The notes: a model not told the origin generated them from the letters alone. Shown: positions 12,061 through 23,564, numbered from the stretch's first letter. The stretch: DNA of 64,000 nt from Pinus tabuliformis (GCA_031772625.1 CM062816.1:1664777385-1664841384); one strand, 5' to 3'. Translations and numbers: made by a program.

Positions 12061-12189
12061 ATTAGATGACGTACTGTGATAAATGTTGTCTCAATGCGAT
12101 GATCACTTTGACCATCACTGTCACAATGTTACATTACATTGCAATTGATTCAATGTTTCATTGTGACATTACAACATTTGAGTTTGTTA

Positions 12190-12425
12190 GTTTTTTTTTC
12201 CCTGTCAAGTGGTCTAAGTTCATTGGATATTATATCAATCTTGATATGTGGCTTGAGAAACTGTGACCCACGGTAATCTAAGCCATTAAAATCACCTCAG
12301 GATCACGCCTGGCCTAGTCCACACCAACACTTAACATGCCTAGATTTTTTCCCACAGAGTTTTTAATTGGTGACCTTCACATTACAGAGTGACTTAACAG
12401 GAAATGCCATCACCATCTATTCTAT
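12190..12425 (-). mobile_element. SINE-like element, copy 2
   Basis: In reverse complement this matches 2189-2430 over nearly its whole length: ATGGTGATGGC, GTTAAGTCACTCTGTAATG, AAGGTCACCAATT, then TTGGTGTGGACTAGG, TTTCTCAAGCCACA and an A-rich 3' end (T run near 12191 on the plus strand). AAGGTCACCAATT sits where a box B would be expected but is a weak match. The element interrupts the inverted block of the minisatellite. Confidence 0.58.
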
Positions 12426-12429
12426 GCCC

Positions 12430-12790
12430 TTTTGGATTATGATATTAAGGTTTAATATTAGGGTTTATAAATATTAATTTTAACATTTATATTATTAATC
12501 ATATGTTCTATAATCATAGGGTTAATAATATTAATCATATGGTTTGTAATTGTGACAATCATTGTCACAAATGTTATATTCCATTTCAATTTATTCAATC
12601 GCATTTTTCAACATTCTTAGGGTTTAATATATCAATCATATGGTTTATAGTCGTATGGTTTATAATATTAATCTTACGGTTTAATATTAACATTAGTGTT
12701 TATAATATTAATCTTAGGGTTTATAATCATAGCATTTATCATATTGAACTTAGCGTTGATCATATTAAGGTTTATAATATTAATGTTAGA
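12430..12790 (-). repeat. Telomere-like minisatellite, inverted block continued
   Basis: Units in the TTAGGGTTT sense resume after SINE copy 2 and run to about 12790, where the AATGTTAG / ACATTGTAACAATGATTGT module marks the return to the forward sense. Confidence 0.78.
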
Positions 12791-12889
12791 TTCATTATCA
12801 TAATATAACATTGTAACAATGATTGTTAGATTGATTGTCGCATTAAGACAATGTTTGTCACAATCAAACATTAAATATATTTTTATATT

Positions 12890-13920
12890 ATTCTAGTGTC
12901 ACAATATTAAACCAAATATTATAAAGATTAACACTATAAAACCCAATACTATAAACCCTAAGATTAATATTATAAACCCTTGGATTAATATTATAAACCA
13001 TATGATTAATACATTAAATCCTAGGATTAGGGTTAAAACCAATAATTAATATTATAAACTTTAAGATTAATATTATAAAACCCTAGGATTAATAATGTAA
13101 ACCCTAAGATTATAAACACTAAAAATGTAGCAATGTGATATTAAATAAATTGCAATTTAATGTAACATTTGTGATAATGATTGTGACAATTATAAACCAT
13201 AGGATTAATATTATAAGCCCTAAGATTAATGTTTATAAACCCTAATATTAAACCCAAAATTTGTAATGTTATAATGTGACATTCAATAGATTTTTGTGTC
13301 ATTCAGACATCACATTACTAAGCCCTTATATTAGACCGAATATTTTAAACCCTAACATTATAAAATCCAATATTATAAACACTAGTATTTTTAACCCTAA
13401 TATTAATATATTCATATTATAAAAACTTAACCTTATAAAACCCAATATTATAAAACCTAATATTAGTATTATAAACCCTAAGAAAATAAACCTTAAGTTT
13501 CATATATTAAAACCTAAGATTATAAACCATAAGATTAAGATTATAAACCCTATGATTAATATTATAAATCCTAAGTTAAAAAACCTTAGGATTAATATTA
13601 TAAACCCTAGGATTACAAAAATTAGGATTAATATTATAAACCCTAGGATTACAAAAATTAGGATTAATATTATAAACCTAAGCTTAATATTATAAACACG
13701 AAGAATGTCTTAATTTGACGTTGAATTGAAATATAACGTAACATTTGTGGCAATGATTGTCAGATTGATTATCGCATTGAAACAATGTTTATCATAATGT
13801 GAGGTTGGATAGATTTATGTACCTTTCTAACATCACATCATTAATCCAAATATTATAAAAACTAACATTATCAAAGCCAATTTTATAAAACGTAAGATTA
13901 ATATTATAAACCCTAATATT
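12890..13920 (+). repeat. Telomere-like minisatellite, forward block
   Basis: Forward-sense units (AAACCCTAAGATTAATATTAT) resume. At 13588-13659 a 36-bp unit beginning AGGATTAATATTATAAACCC is present in two adjacent identical copies, showing recent local duplication. The GTAACATTTGTGG / GATTGTCAGATTGATTATCGC module recurs near 13150 and 13740. Confidence 0.82.
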
Positions 13921-13924
13921 TTAG

Positions 13925-14155
13925 TTGTTTATGGTCCTCCACAGTTGACGTATGGCTTGAGGAGCTATGACGAGAGGAAATATAAGCTGTCAAAGTCACC
14001 CAGGGATTGACCCTACCTGGTCCACACCATCCCTTAGCCGAATTGATTTTTTAGCATGTCTCCTCGCCCTAGCATAGGGCAAAAACACCCCTCCTGAGGT
14101 TTGATCCTAAGTCGCCTTGCTAACAACGCCCATCCTCAATCAGTTTTGCTAGTTG
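13925..14155 (-). mobile_element. SINE-like element, copy 3 (diverged)
   Basis: On the minus strand, GGATGGGCGTTGTTAGCAAGG then GGATCAAACCTC (a fair box B) are followed by GGGATGGTGTGGACCAGG and CTCCTCAAGCCATACGTC, which correspond to the middle and 3' landmarks of copies 1 and 2. It is older or a different subfamily, with a better preserved tRNA-like head. Confidence 0.5.
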
Positions 14156-14159
14156 AAGT

Positions 14160-14476
14160 TGACATAAACCCTATTATTATTATTATTCCTAGAAAATCTT
14201 AGCTTATTATACTAAACTCCAATTTTAATATATTAAACCTTAATATTATATAGCATAAGCTTAATATATTAAACGCTATGATTATAAACCCAAAGATTAA
14301 TATTGTAAACTCTAAGATTAATATTAAAAACTCTAAGATTAATATCAAATCCTAGGATTAATATTGTAAACCCTAGTATTAATATTAAAAACTCGAATAT
14401 TAATATCAAACTCTCATACATTATTGTAAACCTTAAGTTTAATATTACAAACTCTAGGATTAATATTATAAACCTT

Positions 14477-14480
<4 letters not shown>
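14160..14480 (+). repeat. Telomere-like minisatellite, last block
   Basis: Forward-sense degenerate units (AAACCCTAGTATTAATATT) run between SINE-like copies 3 and 4. The recognisable array ends at the poly(T) at 14481. Confidence 0.75.
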
Positions 14481-14522
<42 letters not shown>

Positions 14523-14650
14523 CAGAAAATGTTTGGCTACATCATGGCCATGTAACACCTAAATAGGGTGAGGAATTGAACTGATAACTTAACATCTAGG
14601 AGTTTTTTAACAAGTGCCTTAACAACGCACCTGATCACTATATATCTAAG
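14481..14650 (-). mobile_element. SINE-like element, copy 4, with poly(A) tail of about 38 bases
   Basis: A run of T from about 14481 to 14518 is the poly(A) tail of a minus-strand insertion. Upstream on that strand lies GGTGCGTTGTTAAGGCACTT and, about 35 bases further, AGTTCAATTCC, a good RNA polymerase III box B. The head resembles that of copy 3 but the tail differs. The long uninterrupted poly(A) suggests it is one of the younger insertions here. Functional tRNA structure is not preserved. Confidence 0.6.
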
Positions 14651-15373
14651 ACCCCACAAAAAATCCGAAGATTAATGTTAAATACTAAAATTGATATTAT
14701 ATATCTTAAGATGAATATTATATACCTTCATTCCCAAATCTAAAATTTAGCTTGTGAAAAGTGAATTATGTGCCAAACTTAACACATGCTTCATGTCAAG
14801 AATTTTCTTGATCCTTTCATCTTAAATCCTCACCAGCCTCACCTATATCGTTCAACATTTAAGAATACACTTAAATACATATGTACACATATCACTGAAT
14901 GTAATATTTTTTTCTCACCAACACATTCTTCATGCTCAAAAACCATTTTTTAATAAAAAGTGTCTTAAAAGGAGAGTTTAAACTAAAAATAACTGAGATT
15001 TCCCATACCATGAAATTCTTGTCACTTTTGTTCTATCCTTTTTTATAGAATCGCTAATAAATTACCTAATTATACTCCTCTTCCAAATTAGGTTCTCTCA
15101 CAAAAATTACATAATTTGAGATTTTAATTTCTAATGATTTCTTATAAAGAGTACATCAATTTCATGGTTTCTTTGATGATTTTTTTTCTTAACGTTCCAA
15201 TACTACTTAACATAAATCTAAAAATACACACATAGTAAGGTTATATGATGGTGTTCCTCATACATTCTCACAGATATGGTAATGAATTTCCTAATCAATA
15301 TATTGAGAACATTAAATAGTAAAAAAACACTATCACCCTTTCTAAGTGTATTAAAATGATATAATAATTTTTA
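14651..15373. other. No recognisable feature
   Basis: AT-rich unique-looking sequence. I found no coding frame, repeat array, RNA gene or element boundary that I can support. Confidence 0.5.
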
Positions 15374-15616
15374 GAAACAACTTATTCGCGGATTCCTTAC
15401 TCCATACAAAGACACCAGGAAGAGTTCAACTAATAAACGCTTCAAGCATCGAGCACCAACTTTATAATTTAAAAGTTTATATTAAGACCCAAGGGGAAGT
15501 GAGTATTATCAATTTGCAAACCAAGACAACCCAAAATAGTGGAAAGGCAACAAATTTCCTTGTCACCACAACAGATGGAGTTGAATGTGAGTTGAATTTT
15601 TACGTTAAATTCTAGG
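15374..15616 (+). other. Orphan exon-like open frame, about 80 codons
   Basis: A frame without an ATG runs from a splice-acceptor-like TTTTTAG (ending at about 15373) to TAG directly followed by GTAAGT. Its translation (beginning near NNLFADSLLHTKTPGR and including VSIINLQTKTTQNSG) has balanced composition, unlike the surrounding AT-rich sequence. If the final TAG was originally CAG, the exon end would be the ideal donor CAG|GTAAGT. I do not recognise the product. It may be a decayed exon of a host gene or part of an unknown element. Confidence 0.25.
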
Positions 15617-17529
15617 TAAGTTTCTGACACATCTAATTTTCTATGTCAGTTATAGTATCATATTGCTTCTATCTTTGGTAGGTAGAAAACCCTTTCAGGC
15701 ACCCTTTTGCAGATTTGATAAGGTATTAGTAAAATGGATATACAATTTGAATTTTACAAGGGAATTTGATTATAGGAGAACCTGCTACAATGCCATGCCA
15801 TGTTGTCCAAAACTATTCCGACAATTAAGTATCCAAAATTATATATAAAGTGCTCATTTTGGTTTCCCTTTTATTGAGTTGTAATGGCATCTAAAGAATG
15901 CTAATACTGCCTAAGGAGGAAGGGGTTTATATGGGTGAAGATATCCTACAAGGTCAACCTCAAAGAAGCTAAAATGAGTCGACTTAGGTTTAAAGGCTTA
16001 TTTAAGTTGGGCCCAAGGGAAAGAGGTGTACTAAGGCTAGTTAACTGTAAAGAGGAAGAGACTTGTTGCTGAACACTAGCTTTATGCATTTGTACACTCA
16101 CCTGCACACAAGTTTCTTCTGTCAAATTGAGAAGAGCTTTTTGGATTTTGTTATACTAGAGGTTATTGGGATGAGCATGGAAAATATTACATTAAAGCTG
16201 ATGGCCAAAACCTAAATAGGGAGAGGACGATGAAGATGAAGGTTAATAAAAAGGCGTTAAAATGATGACACATGAAGGGTTCAATGAATATTCCCATGGA
16301 GATTATTCTACAATTCATATGCTACCATGATGGAATTTATTGAATATTGTGAATAGTATGCATATAATTGTTGCAAAGATGATATAAAGATCATATACTA
16401 AATGCATGAGAAGGGATAGAAAAGTAGAACTTTGAATGGATATCAAATATATTAAAGACTCCATTCAAACAACATAACATAAACAATGCATTGCACACAT
16501 AACAAAAGATAATGTGATGAAAAATGATATATCAAATAGTGCATTGAAAAACCATATCCAATGTTTTGATGAGATATGTAAAAACTGCATGAAAATTATA
16601 TATTAAAGGGCATGAAATAGTTCCTTTTAAAAGATTTAATAAAGATCTATATCAAAATGCATGCAAGGACATTTTTGAGGGATTCGGGTGATGATGTCTC
16701 TGCGATGCAGTCTGAATTTTTCCTAGGAACGTGGTTAGGGTTTCTCTATCCATGACACATAATTCTCCCTCTGTTATTACTTTCCCCACCTTCTCAATAG
16801 GTTTACCTTTTAGACATCGCCTAGTGAGACCATCCTGACACTCCTGTCCCTCTTGCCCTCAAAAGTCTCCAGATTTATCATTGTAACCAACTAGCGCTAG
16901 TTTCTTGGAGGTAGGCTGTTATCTACTTTTTTTTCAAGAATTTTAGGAATTGAGAGAGTGGAAATTCAGGATGCATGAGAAAATCATTTATTCTGCGAAA
17001 TATCCCATCCCATCGTCTCTCATCTAGCCTATCCCTCCACGTTAGCCTCTCAGGATTGAGAATATCATGACATCTATTGATCCTCAGCTCAAAATATTGG
17101 CCTCCGTATCAACCTTTTTGGTAGCCAACTCCATTTCCCCTACCAACCACCTCGATCCATCATTTTACTCTTCCTCCTATGGCTTACTAGTCTTTGATTC
17201 CTCTACCTATAACCCTCCAATAGCATGGATGCTTTCCCTTAAACCTTTCTCCTTGGACATTGCATTCCTGTCACCCTACTCTTCATTGAATGCCATCTTA
17301 ACCCTAGTAGCCCCAATCACCTTTTTGGTCTCTTTGCAACTAAAGCAACGTGTCCCTTTCAAAATTTCGTTGAAGCCCACCTATCCTCCCTCAGCCTCTC
17401 TGGCTAAATATCAATCCTAGTTGTGACTAGGGTATCCCGAGGGGTGGGCTTATGTAGTGATCTAAGATCTCATCCTAGCCCCATTCACCGAATCAATGAG
17501 CAGATTCCATAGGAGGGCTCAACATCTAA
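15617..17529. other. Unassigned region
   Basis: No supported gene. A plus-strand frame at 17067-17420 is open for 117 codons. The minus strand over 17420-16700 is also largely open except for TAG codons, and contains a CFSC pair reminiscent of half a zinc knuckle. Neither reading matches a family convincingly. GC content rises from about 16700, so part of this is probably the upstream part of the LINE ORF1 relic that follows. Confidence 0.35.
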
Positions 17530-18650
17530 AGATACTGAAGAAATCCACAAGAAAAAATCAAAGAAAACAAATTATCGCAAGGTTAGAGATAACAATCAGG
17601 CATTGCTACTAGGTGAATACATTTGCCTTGATGACATCATGGAGACATACGCAAGGGTATTGGTTGTAAGAATCAAGGGAAGGAATTACTCTATCTCCCA
17701 ACTCAGAAAATGGGCACAAGAAATATCGGGATAGGCCTTAGAAACCCTTCCAGTGATTCGAACCCTCCAAAAGGGATGGTTCACCCTCATATTTTCACAA
17801 GAAGAACATGCTATCTCGATCCTCACTTGCTACTGGCATATTGAGATGTCTCTAGTACTATTGAATTGTCAGAAACCATTATTTGATCCTCAACACGAGC
17901 AACTCAGCACAGGTTTAGTATGGGTACATCTTCTAGGACTATTAATGCAACTCTAGTTCGAGGATGTCTTTCATCTCATTGGGGATGACCTAAGACAATA
18001 TCTAGAATATGATAAATCAAATCTAGAGACTCAAAGAATGAATTATTCCAGGATTTTGGTTTCTATGGATACTCATGAAGGGTTTGCGGAGAAAATATAT
18101 TACTTTATAAGGGGCATATCATAAATAAAATATTAGGCTATGATAGGGTACCTTTCAGGTGTCATCATTATCATCAGGTTGGTCATGTTTATAAGGATTG
18201 TCCACTTCAATAGAAAAACTGAGAAAATAGCCTAGCGAGCATTCAAGGATTCGACAGACAGACTCCTATGGTAGGCTCCTCCCATGGTATATCAGCCTCA
18301 TCCAAACTAGTTTCTTCAAAGGTAGGTTGATGGGTTGCTAAGGAGGTCCCTCTACCTGCTAGCAGGCACATTCATGACATTGGCACAAAGACATCGCAAC
18401 ATCCTGCTACTGCATCACCAGGTATTTCTTCCTCCTCGTCTCCTTTACCATCCTACTCTATATCAATGATGTATGATTCGTTTATGTCTCCAGTTGTTAA
18501 TCTATCACATTGTCACCTACCCATGCATCATATTGACCCTATTTGTTGCTTGGTTTTGATATTCCTTGTATGTTACCTATTACCTCTGCCCTCTATTCAT
18601 GCTCACAATGATTCCTCATCTCTCTAGGTTCAAGGTCATAGATATTTCCT
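17530..18650 (+). pseudogene. LINE ORF1 relic (DUF4283-like plus knuckle)
   Basis: The plus strand encodes a second DUF4283-type ORF1. Landmarks are SISQLRKWAQ, KGWFTLIFSQEEHAISI, STGLVWVHLLGLLMQL, a segment with DDLRQYLEYDKSNLETQRMN, SRILVSMDTHEG, then VPFRCHHYHQVGHVYKDCPL at about 18145-18210. In this knuckle the second Cys is Tyr, so zinc binding would be lost. A Ser/Pro-rich tail continues to about 18640. No endonuclease or RT follows; an oppositely oriented Ty3 gag abuts instead, so the LINE is truncated. Confidence 0.75.
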
Positions 18651-19298
18651 CTGATTAACATCTCATCCTCCCCCAGGCTCTGTCAGCCTATGAAAGTATC
18701 TCTTTATCTTTTCATCTAGTTGTTCATGTCTGACCCACTCCTTTTGAGGAGGTCTAGTGTCCTTACCTTTCCTAGTAAAACTAGGTTTGGAAGGAACTAG
18801 TTCTTTAGCCTTATCAACCGCATCAACCATATCCCTAATCCAGTTAATGGCATCCTACAAGGATACAGGCTTCTAATCCCTCACCCAACCATGAAATGTT
18901 TTTTCCATTCCCTCAATCAATAACATGATCAGTATTGACTGTGAAAAGTCAGAAACCATCATGGCTAATATTTGGAACTCTTCCACATATGGCTTAGCAC
19001 TTCCTGTCTTCTTTAGGTTAGCCAACTCCCGAAAGTGTAGCCTTGGGACCTTATGGTCAAATCACTTTATAAGTCTCCTTTTGAACTCATTGTAGGATGT
19101 GATTCTAGCATGCCCCAACATAACCAACATGTGGTACCACCACTCTTGCACATCTTCATCCAACTGTATAGTGGAAAATATAATAGCATTTGTCTCATCC
19201 ATGGGGTTTGAATAGAGGTAGGTTTCTAAATTTTGTATCCTTTCTTTGGTCAAACTCTTGGCTAACCCATTAAAGTTGGGAAGTGTGACCTCCCCCAT
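18651..19298 (-). pseudogene. Ty3/gypsy gag relic
   Basis: From an ATG at 19298 the minus strand reads MGEVTLPNFNGLAKSL and then the retrotransposon gag signature EDVQEWWYHMLVMLGHARI followed by YNEFKRRLIK. Past a stop the reading continues with RLHFRELANLKKTGS, YVEEFQIL and a Lys/Arg-rich tail to about 18650, where it stops abruptly. Further upstream on the same strand (19526-19314) a 70-codon frame may be the N-terminal part of gag. The order LTR, primer-binding site, gag, all on the minus strand, agrees with 19958-21277. Protease, RT and integrase are missing. Confidence 0.78.
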
Positions 19299-19957
19299 GA
19301 GCTTCTATGTATCTTAACTCTGGTTCAGTTGACCCCCTTTAGACAATGATCCAACTCTTGATTTATGTCTCTCCTTTAAATGGAAAAAATATCCAAATAA
19401 TAAAACCCTTATAATTTTAGGGTCCAAGGAATAATATTCATCAATCCCATCTGCTAATGACCTCTTTAAATATACAAACGTGACGAACTCTTTCCCTCGA
19501 TTTGGTTCTTCCAGAAAGTGAGGCATGGTGAGCCAACTAGTTTGGCCATATGTATGGGTGGTCTTCTACTGAAATGTGCATGCATGTCGATGGATTCCTT
19601 CTCTAATATGGGAACCACCTTCTCCATTGTTGTGTTGATCTTTTTAGTTATGGATTTGCATTCCCATCATTTGTTGCATCATCTCTAGAACCTTCTTGTC
19701 CTGCCCCATCAACTATTGGTTCTTCCTCACCAACTCCTCTAAAAACTATCCTTGGTTATTGTTCCTAGGCTTCTCATTTCCTTCTTGGTTCTCCACATGT
19801 TCTTTTTTGTGCTCAAGCTCTATATCTGAGAAATGGTTGAGCTCCTCTCCTCTACCACAACCTTTTCCTTTGTCTCTACCTCTTCTTATGTAAAACACTA
19901 CTCCTTGGTACCTAGGTGGAATCACCTCCTATTTTTCCCATAGCTAGCCAAGAACGT

Positions 19958-19969
19958 GCTTTGATACAA
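19958..19969 (-). promoter_or_regulatory. Degenerate primer-binding site (initiator Met tRNA type)
   Basis: On the minus strand TTGTATCAAAGC lies one base beyond the probable LTR end. The plant initiator-Met primer-binding site is TGGTATCAGAGC, so two positions appear changed. It places the LTR/internal junction at 19970. Confidence 0.55.
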
Positions 19970-19970
19970 C

Positions 19971-21277
19971 TGTAATATTCCAGCTAGGAAATGGCAATGA
20001 GCTTCGAGAAAAATGAACTAGCTACAACAAATAAAAAATTTAAACATGCATGCACAATCAATAACTCAATAAACTGGGCAAGGAAACTGAGTCATTTTAT
20101 TAATATCTAGAATATGAGTACATAATGTAACAAGAAATGTATAACATGGGCTTACTATTGAAAGCTATGCAAAAACTAGGTTAGAAAGTGATGGATTAGG
20201 TGTTGGAACTGTCCCCCACAAAATATGCAAACTTCCTAATATATAATGCCACTGCTACTAAAGAAGAACTAGAATTTTTTTTATCATATCTCCTTAGAAA
20301 ATTATATAAAATAATCCTAGAGATGCTCAAACGAAACCCAAAAAAACCTATAAAGATATTGGGCTAATTCTAGCTAACACGAAGACCCCCAAAAAGTGTT
20401 AATTACCTAGACTATCCATATTTTCACAATCTAAGAGAATCAATGTTGAATGAACCCCAAATCCTTCACATAAATTCATTTGAAATCATTGCAAATTCCT
20501 CTCTGGAAACAACTCCTATCTTTAGAACCAAACTCTTGCAATCTCTACTCCTCCAAACCCTACACAACCTCTTCTTAATAACCTTTGTGCATAGCTAGAA
20601 AAAAATATTAGCCCAGCTAATACCCTCTACTTCAACTCTACAAAATGGTTCCAATCTCTAACTTCAACCAGGGGAAAGCCTGCTACGAGTGCACTGAATA
20701 TCCTACCAACTGAAGCTGCTCCAAATAGCTAATGTAAAATGCCTTTTTCACCTAAAAGAACACGTAGAACTAAGTGAAACTTTTGCAATCAGCTCAAGGA
20801 AAACCCTCAATTTGACTCCCAAATTCCTCACTAGGGAGACACCTGAAGTTCTCTGAAATGAGGGTGGAATTTTCGCTTGCAATTCTAGTGCTAAGAAACA
20901 CTTCTCTTCTTGTGCTCGACATCTCCGAGAGAGTTCAATATCATGGTATAGATAGACAAAAATATTCCAAAATGGAGGCCTCCTTGTGATATTTACAACT
21001 GTTAATCCTCTCTTCCTCTCCTCTCTCCTCTCTCCTCTAGTGTGAATTCCTTATGTGGTTCAAACTCCTCGGTTGTCCCCACATTCCACTAGATAAGTAA
21101 TTTTCCCTTTTTCTCTAGTTTTCATGGACTCCCTAGCCTCCAAAAATAAAATGGTGTCTACTAATCCCACTTTTCCTAAGTCTCTACACACCAAAACATT
21201 CTTCTAATGTCAAAATTGCAAAAATGGGAAGATGCTTAGAAAATATATTTAGTGGGGATGTCGCATAATTCTTAACA
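19971..21277 (-). mobile_element. Probable Ty3/gypsy 5' LTR (minus strand)
   Basis: On the minus strand the segment starts TGTTAAGAATTATGCGACATC at 21277 and ends with AATATTACA at 19971, directly followed by the degenerate primer-binding site and gag. TG...CA ends, about 1.3 kb, and the position fit a 5' LTR. No second LTR is present to confirm the outer boundary, so 21277 is an estimate. Confidence 0.45.
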
Positions 21278-21776
21278 CTGCCATCCTCACAGTCACTCAA
21301 TAAATATGTATTTCCCAATATTTTCCCCAACCCTCATGCTCACACTCATCCTCATTCTATCTTTTATTAGTGTCTCTAACTCAATTTCCTATTGATGAAA
21401 AACTACCTCCAATATTCTCTATAGTTTGAAGTTTTGATATTTAAGTGCTTAAAATTCACTTGTTGGGGCTACCTTAACAATTACGATGAGAAGAATTAAA
21501 AAGAATCCATCCACCATACAACTGAAGAGTCTATTCTAAGTTACCATTCATCAGTTTGTATTAGAGCATAAAATCTCCTAAAGGTGATTTTTTTTGTGTG
21601 CACTTCTCATAGACTACATCTATTTTATTTATATATACACTTGTTGTGAGGCTTTCTCCTTGGTATATCACTACTATTTGGATTTTATTTTTATTTGAGG
21701 GCTATTCCTCCACCTCATACATTTTTTCTTTTAGTTCCATGTTCCTCTCAAGGTTTCACATCCACTTTATAATGAA
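21278..21776. other. No recognisable feature
   Basis: AT-rich sequence between the probable LTR and repeat copy A. I see no supported gene or element. Confidence 0.5.
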
Positions 21777-21935
21777 AATGAGATTCACTCCAATATATAT
21801 TTACATTAAAAAAATTACTTTGTTAATCTCCCTCTCATAATCTTCTCATAATTGATGATCCCTTAGTAGCATTTGAAACTACCTTTATCTTTAGGTGAGT
21901 TGAAACCATTATATTTTATTGTTACTCTCATGCTC

Positions 21936-21984
<49 letters not shown>

Positions 21985-23564
21985 ACTAAATCTATGTAGA
22001 TATTTTATATTTAAAATGACATATACTTTCCTATAATGTTTTTCTTTGTGATTTTAAATTTATAGCCTTCTTGAAATTATTAATCTCATATTTGTTAACT
22101 TGGTTCTCATTATCCATGGATCTATTATTTTATTTCCACTTTGTTCTCCCCCATTAATTTGTTCCTTGTGACAAGACAAAATTGTCCACCCTTCTCATCT
22201 ACCCTCCTCATATGCTATGTTTTCACCAACTTTGTGAGATTTAAATCCTCATTGACACCTTTGACATTTAATAGTTCCCCACATATAATAAACGCTTCAT
22301 TGTGATCCTAATGCATGCTAGCATTGCTAATGTGCACCTCCTCTGCATCAACCATCATAGAAGTCCCACCACTTTTTGAGGTCATTGTTTCATGCCAACA
22401 TTTTATCCATATGATGTTATAAAGGTTTAACCTCTATTCAAGGTATTTATGAAACAAATTCTCCCTATTTAGTTCAATCCAAATATAGTCCTTGTCAGTG
22501 ATATTCTATAACTATGCATACTATTGATCCTATAGCTATAACATCACCATGACTCACACATGAAGTGAATTTTACAATCCAACGCTCTCATCGCATTCTT
22601 GAGCTAGAATCTTTTCCTTCCTCTTCTACATTTCCTTCTACATTTCCTTCTTGGGTGTTATTGTCTCCTGCTATCCATCCTTCACCACCACCATTCATTT
22701 ACAATAGTCCCTTTTATCCTACTTATGTTATTCAATCCTTGCATATCACTACTCTTAAACTTATTAGGTTGGAGTCATTTTGATGGTATTTATAGACACA
22801 TACTTAAAATGTAATGACAATGAAAATAACAAGTAGATATTTGTCTTACTGGTTAGATTTATAAGTTTGCAATCTACTATGCATCAATGTTGCTCATTTC
22901 ATCTCCTCAACATGAACATATGTTTATAGTAGGAAAAATACACAAATTAAGCATATAATTTCAACATTGTTACAAATGCTAAGAAACTGTGAACATGAAT
23001 AAGATATAAAAAATGTTGGGCAATGATTTTCATAGATGACACTAAAATAAATACGTATACAATTTAGAAAAATTTAAACAAATAAGTTTAATGATAATAA
23101 AATTTAAATATATATGAAGAGAAATATTAAGACTACAATATCATATAGTTTTATTCATTTATAGAATATGTTATCTTCTTTGCTATATAATATATTACAT
23201 GAAGATATTCAAAGGATGAGAAAAAGGATTTATAGTAATAGAGCCATGGAACCTACTGCAATAAGCCATTCTAGTGTTGCTACCCATAACATATCTATGA
23301 TTCTCATATTGATCCAACCTTCCATTCCATCCATGAAATATGATTTAGTCGATTTCTCCCATGATCCCTTGGAAAATAAGTGTCCTCCACAATTACCTCA
23401 CTCCTCCCCATCAAGATATATAATTCATATTTCCCATCATTTTCCCTCATACTCATCAATGGCCTCTCTCCCTTACCCACAACCTATCTCCTAGGTGACT
23501 CCTATCGCATCCTACTACCCATTTATGACAAACACAACTCTCAACACTACCTCCCTCATCTCCC
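21777..23564 (+). repeat. 1.79-kb dispersed repeat, copy A
   Basis: The segment from AATGAGATTCACTCC to CCTCATCTCCC matches 26945-28730 in the same orientation with scattered substitutions and small indels. One indel is a duplicated TTCTACATTTCC motif, present near 22623 and 22635 in copy A only. It includes an (AT)n tract at about 21938-21982. The last 400 bases are open in two frames, for example 23168-23494. It is not flanked by TG...CA ends and is followed here by a LINE ORF1 relic. Its own identity is unknown. Confidence 0.85.

Noticed and set aside
1300..14480. A true telomere or chromosome end
   Set aside because: Units are degenerate, AT-diluted, change orientation and are followed by more than 49 kb of other sequence; no perfect CCCTAAA array is present.
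14520..14650. A tRNA gene on the minus strand
   Set aside because: Only box B is convincing. No cloverleaf or CCA-proximal acceptor stem can be drawn, and the poly(A) tail identifies a SINE.
17067..17420. A 117-codon plus-strand gene
   Set aside because: No recognisable domain; the opposite strand is equally open apart from TAG codons, and the area borders LINE remains.
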